34,386 nt of DNA from Gammaproteobacteria bacterium. GTDB taxonomy: Bacteria > Pseudomonadota > Gammaproteobacteria > Burkholderiales > Rhodocyclaceae. The position numbers and the translations under genes are program-made. The stretch is taken from assembly GCA_029289235.1 (NCBI GenBank), contig JARFTZ010000010.1, positions 1 to 34,386 on the forward strand, in the 5' to 3' direction. Below are positions 19,146 to 25,807 of the stretch, one piece after another. Under the pieces are notes generated by a model, which worked only from the letters and a program-made list of their open reading frames with translations, searched no databases and had not been told where the DNA came from. Each line of letters opens with the position of its first letter. The stretch's first letter is position 1.

Positions 19146-19235
19146 CGTCACCCCGGCGCAGGCCGGGGTCCAGTTCGGCCGGTCCGGGATCCTGCTCACG
19201 CCAGGCTGGATTCCGGCTTGCGCCGGAATGACGGG
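19146..19235. repeat. REP-like palindromic element, copy 1 (inside exporter operon)
   Basis: Two hairpin-forming arms face each other. The left arm (19146-19177) contains ACCCCGGC and GCCGGGGT around a short loop; the right arm (19206-19233) contains TTCCGGC and GCCGGAA. The arms are also roughly complementary to each other. A second copy at 31690-31758 shares 31 of 32 bases in the left arm and 26 of 28 in the right, with a shorter centre (9 against 28 bases). It resembles the dispersed intergenic palindromes common in proteobacteria. It lies between the ATPase and first permease genes. Confidence 0.88.
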
Positions 19236-19258
19236 GCATGAAATGGCGTCGTTTGTTT

Positions 19259-19954
19259 TCACTGCCTGGCCGAGTCGTGCCGCAATTCCCCGTCCTCCAT
19301 CCGCAGCTGCCGGCGCGCACGGGCGCCGAGGGCGGCGTCGTGGGTGACGACGATCAGGGTGACGCCTTGCCCGTTCAGTTCTTCGAGCAGGCGCATGACG
19401 TCCTCGCCGGTGGCGCGATCGAGGTTGCCGGTCGGTTCGTCGGCGAGCAGGACGGCCGGCTGCATGATCGTCGCGCGGGCGATGGCGACGCGCTGGCGCT
19501 GGCCGCCGGAGAGCTGGTTGGGGCGATGATCGGCGCGGTTGGTCAGGCCGTAGTCGTCGAGCGCCTGCGCTACACGCGCCTTGCGCTCGGCCGGCGCGAT
19601 ACCGGCCAGGATCATCGGCAGGGCGATGTTTTCCGCCGCCGTCAGCCGCGGTACCAGGTGGAAACTCTGGAAGACGAAACCGATGCGTTCGCGCCGCACC
19701 CGCGCCTGTTCCTCCAGCGTCAGCGTCGTCACATCACGCCCTTCCAGGCGGTAGGTGCCGGAGTTCGGATGGTCGAGCAGGCCGAGCAGGTTGAGCAGCG
19801 TGGACTTGCCCGAGCCGGACGGCCCCATCACCGCCACGTACTCGCCGGCGGCGATGGCGAGGTCAAGCTGGTGCAGGGCGTGCACCTCGCTGTCGCCCAG
19901 GTAAAAGACCCGCTCGATGCCGGACAGCTCGATCAGCGGCGCGCTCGTCGTCAT
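19259..19954 (-). CDS. ABC transporter ATP-binding protein, MacB/LolD type
   Basis: A 231-residue ATPase that powers the two permeases. It has Walker A GPSGSGKST (residues 44-52), the Q loop near FVFQSFHLVPRLT, signature LSGGQRQR (148-155), Walker B VLLADEPTGNLD and the H loop VVTHD. Residues such as GLLDHPNSG and the ALP.ILAG stretch are typical of the MacB/LolD/FtsE branch. The ATG overlaps the stop of the adaptor gene in an ATGA, so it is made together with the adaptor. Length is normal for a stand-alone ATPase of this group. Confidence 0.96.
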   Translation of the reverse strand: MTTSAPLIELSGIERVFYLGDSEVHALHQLDLAIAAGEYVAVMGPSGSGKSTLLNLLGLLDHPNSGTYRLEGRDVTTLTLEEQARVRRERIGFVFQSFHLVPRLTAAENIALPMILAGIAPAERKARVAQALDDYGLTNRADHRPNQLSGGQRQRVAIARATIMQPAVLLADEPTGNLDRATGEDVMRLLEELNGQGVTLIVVTHDAALGARARRQLRMEDGELRHDSARQ

Positions 19955-21111
19955 CGTTTGTCCGTCGTGCCTGTTTCCAGCGTGTAATGCGCGCCGGCCT
20001 TGACCCCGGCGCGTTCAAGCGAGGTGACGACGCGGTCGCCGGCCTCCAGCCCTTCCAGCACCTCGGTGTATTCCCAGTTGGACAGACCCGCCTTGATTTG
20101 CCGCTCTTCCAGCATCCCGTCCTTGTCGGCGACGAGCACGCGGCCGCCTTCGAGCAGTGCGGCGGTCGGCACGCGCACCACGTTTTCGCGAGCTTCGAGG
20201 ACGACCTCGATGTCGGCGCTGTAACCGACCAGCAGCTTGCCCGGTGCCTTGGGGTCGTCGAAGATGGCCTCGATGTCGACCGTGCGCGCCTGCTTTTCGA
20301 CGGCGGATACATACGGCGCCACACGCTTGACCTTGCCGGGGAACGACTGCTTCGGCAGCGCGTCGAGGCTGATGCGCACCGGCTGGCCGGGGCGGATCTT
20401 CGGCGCGTCAACCTCGTCCATCGGCGCCTCGACGTACAGGCAGGTGTCGTCGATCAGGTCGATCGCCGGCGGCGTCGGCACCCCGGGCGGCGACGGCGTC
20501 GAGTACTCGCCGACTTCGCCGACGATCTTGGCGACGATGCCGTCGAACGGCGCGTAGAGGACCGTGCGCCCCTGCTCGACGCGGGTGGCGGCGACCTTGG
20601 CCTCGAATTGCACGACGTCCGCCCTGGCGGCCTTGCAGCCGGCCCGGCGCGCCTCCGCTTCCGTGCGCGCGGCCTCCTCGCGCGAGGCTGACACGAAGCC
20701 CTTTTCGCGCAGCGCGGTCTGCCGCTCCGCCTCGCGTTCGGCATTGGCCGCCTGCGCGCACGCCTCGGCGGCGCGCTGCCGCGCCGTGGCCACCTGGGTG
20801 AGGGCCAGCGCGCTCTGCGCCTGTTGGTCGTCGTTCCACAGCTTCATCAGCAGCTGTCCCTTTTTGACCCGGTCGCCCTCCTTGACGTCGAGCACCTCGA
20901 TGCGCCCGCCCATGATCGTGGACAGCTTGGTGCGCTGGCAGGCCTCGATGGTGCCGGCACGGGTGTTGGCGATGCTGGCTTCGACGGTGCCGCGATCGAT
21001 TTCGCTGGCGACGACGGCGATCGGCTTGGGGCGGGTAAACCACCAGAACGCTGCAGCGAGTGCGGCGATGATGACGAGGGCGATGAGCAGGCGGCGAATC
21101 AAGACGGGCAT
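19951..21111 (-). CDS. Periplasmic adaptor (membrane fusion) protein, MacA/HlyD type
   Basis: This 386-residue adaptor links the MacB-like complex to an outer-membrane channel. It has an N-terminal anchor (residues about 5-25), a first lipoyl half (IMGGRIEVLDVKEGDRVKKGQLLMKL), a long alanine- and glutamate-rich coiled-coil hairpin (about 95-175), a second lipoyl half (LYAPFDGIVAKIVGEVGEY), a beta-barrel domain and a membrane-proximal domain. No outer-membrane TolC-type gene is in the window, so that part must come from elsewhere. The start was chosen at the membrane anchor; the frame is open for 349 more codons, but these are antisense to the gamma-glutamyltransferase gene and are spurious. 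It is the first gene of the minus-strand unit. Confidence 0.93.
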   Translation of the reverse strand: MPVLIRRLLIALVIIAALAAAFWWFTRPKPIAVVASEIDRGTVEASIANTRAGTIEACQRTKLSTIMGGRIEVLDVKEGDRVKKGQLLMKLWNDDQQAQSALALTQVATARQRAAEACAQAANAEREAERQTALREKGFVSASREEAARTEAEARRAGCKAARADVVQFEAKVAATRVEQGRTVLYAPFDGIVAKIVGEVGEYSTPSPPGVPTPPAIDLIDDTCLYVEAPMDEVDAPKIRPGQPVRISLDALPKQSFPGKVKRVAPYVSAVEKQARTVDIEAIFDDPKAPGKLLVGYSADIEVVLEARENVVRVPTAALLEGGRVLVADKDGMLEERQIKAGLSNWEYTEVLEGLEAGDRVVTSLERAGVKAGAHYTLETGTTDKR

Positions 21112-21318
21112 GACGGATCCGATGGGGCGACGAATAAGGCAAAAGCGGGTCAGAACGGCATGTTCGGGGAAAAGAACCGTCGAGGCAAGGGATCCCCGGG
21201 CCGTTGGCGGGATGGCGAAGTCATCCTTCTGCAGTTCTCGTAAAATGCCGTTTGCTGGTTTTGCGCCGCAGCCTCTTTCCGGCAAGACGCTTCCGGCAGT
21301 TTTTTCAAGGAGACAAGC
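21112..21318. promoter_or_regulatory. Divergent intergenic region (exporter operon / ggt)
   Basis: These 207 bp must hold promoters for both directions. TAAAAT at 21241-21246 is a fair -10 for the rightward gene, but no good -35 is seen 17 bp before it. No operator palindrome is obvious. Confidence 0.4.
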
Positions 21319-23109
21319 ATGGCTGTCGCAGGAACGATCCGGCGCGTGGTGGCGAACGCGCTGGTTCTCGCGGTTTTCCCCGTCTTTTTTTCGCAACCCC
21401 TCCTGGCGGCATCGCTGCCCGCGGTGGAAGCCAGAAACGGTATGGTCGTTTCGTCGCAGCATCTGGCGTCGAAGGTCGGCGTCGAGATTCTCAAGGCGGG
21501 CGGCAATGCCGTCGACGCGGCGGTGGCCGTGGGGTACGCGCAGGCGGTGGTCAATCCCTGCTGCGGCAACATCGGCGGTGGCGGATTCATGACCATCCAC
21601 CTGGCAGACGGACGCGATGTGTTCCTCAATTTCCGTGAAAAGGCGCCGACGGCCTCGAGCGCGAACATGTATCTCGATGCCGCGGGGAGCGTCGTGAAGA
21701 ACGCCAGCCTGTACGGCTATCTCGCCGTCGGCGTGCCGGGCACGGTGCTCGGACTCGATACCGCGCTGAAGAAATACGGCACCCTGGGCCGCGAGAAAGT
21801 GATGGCGCCGGCGATCCGGCTGGCGCGCGAGGGCTTCGTCCTCACCCGGGCGGATACCGACATCCTCGATACGACGATCGAGCGCTTCAGACAGGATCCG
21901 GAAGCCGCGCGCATCTTCCTGCGCAAGGACGGCACGCCGCTGCAACCGGGCGACCGCCTGGTGCAGAAGGATCTGGCGAGGACGCTGGAAGCGATCGCGA
22001 AGACCGGCCCGGATGCGTTCTACAAGGGGCGGATTCCGCAGGCCGTCGAAGCGGCGGCGAAGAAGGGCGGCGGCATCCTGACCGCGGCTGATTTTGCCGA
22101 CTATTCGGTCAGCGAAAGTGCGCCGGTGACCTGCGATTACCGGGGCTACGTCTTTCATTCCGCACCGCCGCCCAGTTCCGGCGGGACGACGATGTGCCAG
22201 ATCCTGAACACGCTGGAAGGCTACGACCTAAAGAGCACGGGTTTCAATTCGGCTGAAACCGTTCATCTGATGACCGAGGCGATGCGCCATGCCTACATGG
22301 ATCGCAATACCTACCTCGGCGATCCGGCCTTCGTGAAGAATCCGCTGGAACGGCTGCTGTCCAAGGACTATGCCAAGGCGATCCGGGCGAAGATCACCGA
22401 GATGGCGACGCCATCAAGTGAGGTGAAGCCGGGCAAGTTGCCGCACGAGCCTGTCGAGTCCAAGGAAACGACGCACTACTCGATCGTGGACAAGAATGGC
22501 AACGCCGTGTCTACGACCTACACGATCAACGGCCGCTTCGGTGCGGTGGTCATCGCGCCCGGAACAGGCTTCTTCCTCAACAACGAGATGGACGACTTCA
22601 CCATCAAGCAGGGGGTGAAGAACCTCTACGGCCTGGTGCAGGGCGCAACCAACGCCATCGCTCCGAAGAAGCAGCCGCTGTCGTCGATGTCGCCGACGCT
22701 GATCACCAAGGACGGCAAGACCTTCATGGTGCTTGGTTCGCCGGGCGGCTCGCGGATCATCAGCATCACCTTGCAGACCGCGCTCAACGTCATCGATCAC
22801 GGCATGACTCCGCAGGAAGCGGTGGATGCTCCGCGCATCCACCACCAATGGCTGCCCGACGAGGTGTACTACGAAACGCGCGGCCTGTCCGCCGATACGC
22901 TCAAGGAACTCAAGGTCATGGGCTACAAGATGACCGAGCAGACGCCGTGGGGCGCGGCCGAGGTGATTCTGTACGGAGTGCCGGGGGCGGCCGGTGTGGC
23001 GCCCGCCAGTTCAGGCAACGATGGCGCGGTGTCCGGCAAGGTGCGCGAAGGGTTCATCTACGGCGCCAACGATCCGCGCCGGCCGGCGGGTGCGGCGATA
23101 GGCTATTGA
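21319..23109 (+). CDS. ggt: Gamma-glutamyltransferase
   Basis: This 596-residue periplasmic enzyme cleaves the gamma-glutamyl bond of glutathione and transfers the glutamyl group to water or amino acids. A signal peptide occupies residues 1 to about 31 (VLAVFPVFFSQPLLAAS). The large-subunit part has the GGNAVDAAVA and GNIGGGGFM blocks. Self-cleavage should occur between E383 and T384 in the sequence ETTHYSIVD, making T384 the N-terminal nucleophile of the small subunit. Downstream are the substrate-binding LNNEMDDF, SSMSPT and GSPGGSRI blocks. All catalytic elements are present and the length is normal (E. coli 580). AAGGAG precedes the ATG at the right distance. It is divergent from the exporter operon and followed by the riboswitch region. 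It probably recycles periplasmic glutathione. Confidence 0.95.
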   Translation: MAVAGTIRRVVANALVLAVFPVFFSQPLLAASLPAVEARNGMVVSSQHLASKVGVEILKAGGNAVDAAVAVGYAQAVVNPCCGNIGGGGFMTIHLADGRDVFLNFREKAPTASSANMYLDAAGSVVKNASLYGYLAVGVPGTVLGLDTALKKYGTLGREKVMAPAIRLAREGFVLTRADTDILDTTIERFRQDPEAARIFLRKDGTPLQPGDRLVQKDLARTLEAIAKTGPDAFYKGRIPQAVEAAAKKGGGILTAADFADYSVSESAPVTCDYRGYVFHSAPPPSSGGTTMCQILNTLEGYDLKSTGFNSAETVHLMTEAMRHAYMDRNTYLGDPAFVKNPLERLLSKDYAKAIRAKITEMATPSSEVKPGKLPHEPVESKETTHYSIVDKNGNAVSTTYTINGRFGAVVIAPGTGFFLNNEMDDFTIKQGVKNLYGLVQGATNAIAPKKQPLSSMSPTLITKDGKTFMVLGSPGGSRIISITLQTALNVIDHGMTPQEAVDAPRIHHQWLPDEVYYETRGLSADTLKELKVMGYKMTEQTPWGAAEVILYGVPGAAGVAPASSGNDGAVSGKVREGFIYGANDPRRPAGAAIGY

Positions 23110-23142
23110 CCAACTTTTTGCGAACGATTCTGTTTTCCGGGC

Positions 23143-23171
23143 TGGAGCTCCCCTCGTCCGAAGAGTAGAAT
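23143..23171 (+). promoter_or_regulatory. Candidate promoter for the riboswitch-led operon
   Basis: TAGAAT at 23166-23171 fits a sigma-70 -10 box; a weak -35 (TGGAGC, three of six matches) lies 17 bp before it. The predicted start, near 23178, is just upstream of the first conserved riboswitch bases, which supports the call. Confidence 0.4.
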
Positions 23172-23173
23172 GC

Positions 23174-23264
23174 GCGCTTTGAAGGGCATACCTGACTGAA
23201 AAGCAGGGACGCAAAGCCACCGGCCTAACGATTCATATCCATGGCGGCGGGGTTGCCGGACGCA
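23174..23264 (+). ncRNA. Cyclic-di-GMP-I (GEMM-I) riboswitch
   Basis: The conserved core is very clear: GGGC at 23184-23187, a short stem CCTG/CAGG, GGGACGCAAAGCC at 23206-23218, CCGGCCTAA at 23220-23228, and the hairpin with GGCGGCGGGGTTGCC at 23243-23257. In the last hairpin, GGCG/TGCC replaces the GGTA/TACC of the Vibrio Vc2 RNA, keeping the pairing. The third G of GGGC (23186) corresponds by my alignment to G20 of Vc2, which favours c-di-GMP over the cGAMP-binding variants. Outer-stem ends are approximate. The RNA lies 5' of a chemoreceptor gene and is followed by a terminator, the usual expression platform. Confidence 0.92.
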
Positions 23265-23327
23265 ATCGGAGACGATTCGCGTTCGTCTTGATCGTTGCGC
23301 CTGGATGTTGCGCAATTGCGTATATCG

Positions 23328-23371
23328 AGAAGAAGGCCTCGACCGACAAGGTTCGAGGGCTTCTTTTTTTC
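23328..23371 (+). terminator. Intrinsic terminator downstream of the riboswitch
   Basis: The stem AGAAGGCCTCGACC pairs with GGTTCGAGGGCTTCT (one bulge, one mismatch) around the loop gacaa, and seven T's follow. It lies 64 nt after the aptamer and 137 nt before the chemoreceptor ATG, so read-through is probably set by the riboswitch. I could not identify the competing antiterminator by eye, so whether ligand turns expression on or off is open. Confidence 0.85.
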
Positions 23372-23507
23372 AGCGCGCAGCGATGAGGGGTCCGGTGCGG
23401 CGGTCCCGCGGTTCGGTCGGATGCTGCTTCATTGTTTGTGTCGTTCGTCCGCAGGCCGGTCCGGTCGGCGGGTGGCTTTCCTTTTTGAAGCGATCCGGCC
23501 TCTCTCG

Positions 23508-25133
23508 ATGAAGAATCTTTCCATTGCCCACCGCATCCTCGTCATGATCGCGGTTTCCATCGTCTCACTGCTCGCGGTCGGTGCCGCCGGACTCTACGTG
23601 GCCAACCGCAGCGGCGACAGCCTTGCGCTCCTTAAGGACGACAGCCTCGCCAGCGTACGTACCCTCGCCAATGCCCGGCAGGCGTTCATGCAGATGCGCA
23701 CCATCGTCTATGCGCACATTCTCGCCGTCGATGACGACGGGAAATATATCGCCGCAAAGAACTTCGACCAGAAGGCGGCGGAACTGGCGAAACTTCTGGA
23801 AAGCTACGGCGCGTTGGTGTCAGACGACGCTGACCGGCGTCTTCTGGATCAGAATGCCGCGAACATGAAGGCCTATGTCGACGCGATGAAGGGGAAGCTG
23901 TTTCCACTGTCGCGGGCCAACGACATGGGCGGCGTCCGGGCGTTGATCTTCACCGATATCGCTCCCCTTGCCGCCGGAACCGAAAAGGGCTTCGACGAGC
24001 ATATGTCGCACAACGAGGCGCTGGCAGAAAAGGCCGCGCAGGCGGCGATCAGCGATACGCTGGCCGGCGAACTGGCCGCCCTGGCGGTAATCGTTGCCGG
24101 GGTGCTCGCGGTCGGCGTTATCGGATTTTTCCTGTTGCGCAACATCCGTGCGGCGGTCGGACAGATTCAGTCGATGGTCGCGCAGGTCGAGAGCAACCTG
24201 GATTTCACGGTGCGCGCGACCGTGAAGAACAAGGATGAAATCGGCATGACGGCGCTGGCGCTGAACCGCTTGCTGGAGAAACTCCAGGCGAACCTCCGGT
24301 CGATCGCTTCCGGCGCGCAGTCGGTTGCTTCGGCGGCCAGCCTGATGGCTACCACGTCGTCGCAGGTGGCGACGGCTTCCCAGCAGCAGAGCGAGGCTGC
24401 TTCGGGCGTCGCCGCGACGGTCGAACAGATGACGGTAAGCGTCAACCACGTGTCGGACCGTGCCGAGCAGGCGGAGCGCACTTCCAGCGAGTCCGGGGAT
24501 CTGGCGGTGTCCGGGGAGGCGGTGATCGGCAAGACGACGGCCGATATCCAGGACATCGCCGCGACCGTGCATGAGGCCGCCGGGCTGATTCACGGTCTGG
24601 AAAGGCACAGCCAGCAGATTTCCAGCGTGGTGGAGGTGATCAAGGAGGTCGCCGACCAGACGAATCTCCTTGCCCTGAACGCCGCCATCGAGGCTGCGCG
24701 CGCAGGCGAGCAGGGGCGCGGATTTTCGGTCGTGGCCGACGAGGTGCGCAAGCTGGCCGAGCGGACTACGGCCTCTACCCGGGAGATCGCCGCGACCATC
24801 GAAACGATGCGTCTCGGCGCCGAAAACGCAGTGGCCTGCATGCAAAGCGCCGTCGGCAAGGTCGGTGAAGGCGTCAGTCGAGCCGGTGAAGCAAACGAAT
24901 CAATCCGCCAGATTGGCGAGCACAGTCGCCAGACCGTGGCGATGGTCGAGGAAATCGCCTCGGCGATTCGGGAGCAGGGTGCCGCGACCAACAATATCGC
25001 AGCCCAGGTGGAACATATTGCCCAGATGTCGGAAGAAAGCAGCGCGGCGGCCGGCAACAGTGCCGAGGCCGCTCGCGATCTCGACCGGCTGGCCGCGGAA
25101 ATGCAACGCATCGTGAGCGCCTATCGGCTTTGA
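23508..25133 (+). CDS. Methyl-accepting chemotaxis protein
   Basis: A 541-residue chemoreceptor. TM1 is at about 9-32; a four-helix-bundle ligand domain of about 150 residues in the periplasm (4HB_MCP type) follows; TM2 is at about 188-211; a HAMP domain follows to about 265; and a cytoplasmic signalling domain runs to the end. The signalling hairpin tip is [41 protein letters not shown], the invariant MCP core (cited here as a landmark near residues 380-420). There is no CheR-tethering pentapeptide. No Shine-Dalgarno sequence is seen before the ATG. An upstream frame ends in an ATGA overlap with this start, which may supply coupled ribosomes. Controlled by the c-di-GMP riboswitch and terminator upstream; co-transcribed with the two genes downstream. 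Confidence 0.94.
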   Translation: MKNLSIAHRILVMIAVSIVSLLAVGAAGLYVANRSGDSLALLKDDSLASVRTLANARQAFMQMRTIVYAHILAVDDDGKYIAAKNFDQKAAELAKLLESYGALVSDDADRRLLDQNAANMKAYVDAMKGKLFPLSRANDMGGVRALIFTDIAPLAAGTEKGFDEHMSHNEALAEKAAQAAISDTLAGELAALAVIVAGVLAVGVIGFFLLRNIRAAVGQIQSMVAQVESNLDFTVRATVKNKDEIGMTALALNRLLEKLQANLRSIASGAQSVASAASLMATTSSQVATASQQQSEAASGVAATVEQMTVSVNHVSDRAEQAERTSSESGDLAVSGEAVIGKTTADIQDIAATVHEAAGLIHGLERHSQQISSVVEVIKEVADQTNLLALNAAIEAARAGEQGRGFSVVADEVRKLAERTTASTREIAATIETMRLGAENAVACMQSAVGKVGEGVSRAGEANESIRQIGEHSRQTVAMVEEIASAIREQGAATNNIAAQVEHIAQMSEESSAAAGNSAEAARDLDRLAAEMQRIVSAYRL

Positions 25134-25153
25134 GGCGCGTTGCCTCCGCGATC

Positions 25154-25807
25154 ATGAACGACAGACAGCTGACAGTGATGACGACCCTGTCGTCCGCTCG
25201 CATCACGCCGGCGCTCGAACGCGTGCTTCAGGCACTCGCACGCCAGTCGAACATGGCGGTGACCGATATCGCCGCGCAGGCCTTTGTCGGCGTGTCGACC
25301 CTGGCTTGTGGCGGCTATATCCGGACGCTGAGGGCGCGCGGGCTGATCCACGTGAGCGGATGGCGCAAGGTCAATGGGCGTTTTTCGACGCCCCTCTACA
25401 GCGTTGGCGACAAGCCCGACGTCGAGCGGCCGCGGATCGATGAAACGAACCGGAGCGCGCCGGGGATGGATCGCATCGTCGATGTCTTGCGTGAGTTCGG
25501 CGGGTTGACCCAGCGAGAGATCGCCGAGCGTTCGGGCCTCTCGCCGCATACCGTGAAGAACAGTGGCTACCTGGATGCCCTGCTGGCCCAGGGACGAATC
25601 CACATCGCGCAATGGCGGCGGTCGCGCAACGGACCCATGTCGCCTGTGTATGTCGCCGGCCCCGGGCGCAGCGTGCCGAAGTCGGCGGTTCTGAGCAAGG
25701 ATGAGCGCAACCGTCGGCACCGGTTGCGCCGCTGTGCATGCGCCGACGGCGCCGAACTGAAGACGCAGCTTGCCGGGCTGACGGGGCGGGCACGGGATGT
25801 CTGCTGA
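25154..25807 (+). CDS. Tandem winged-helix protein, probable DNA-binding regulator
   Basis: A 217-residue protein that I cannot assign to a named family. It contains two similar units of about 60 residues: a helix-turn-helix-like stretch followed by a wing. Unit 1 (about 10-75) ends LIHVSGWRKVNGRFSTPLYSVG. Unit 2 (about 100-165) has LTQREIAERSGLSPHTVKNSGYLDAL and ends RIHIAQWRRSRNGPMSPVYVAG. The shared pattern I-H-hydrophobic-x-x-W-R, then a G and P-hydrophobic-Y-x-hydrophobic-G, marks an internal duplication. A basic tail (NRRHRLRRC) follows. The ATG at 25154 lacks a Shine-Dalgarno sequence; a TTG at 25130 overlapping the MCP stop is an alternative. It overlaps the GGDEF-EAL gene by 11 nt, so it belongs to the c-di-GMP-controlled operon. 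Confidence 0.8.
   Translation: MNDRQLTVMTTLSSARITPALERVLQALARQSNMAVTDIAAQAFVGVSTLACGGYIRTLRARGLIHVSGWRKVNGRFSTPLYSVGDKPDVERPRIDETNRSAPGMDRIVDVLREFGGLTQREIAERSGLSPHTVKNSGYLDALLAQGRIHIAQWRRSRNGPMSPVYVAGPGRSVPKSAVLSKDERNRRHRLRRCACADGAELKTQLAGLTGRARDVC

Noticed and set aside
16353-19347. Plus-strand open frames of 546 and 595 codons across the permease genes
   Set aside because: These are rich in R, D, G, A and H and lack domains. The minus strand carries two clear MacB-type permeases with typical termini.
21112-22158. N-terminal extension of the adaptor frame (349 codons)
   Set aside because: Most of it is antisense to the gamma-glutamyltransferase gene. The real adaptor begins with its membrane anchor at 21111.
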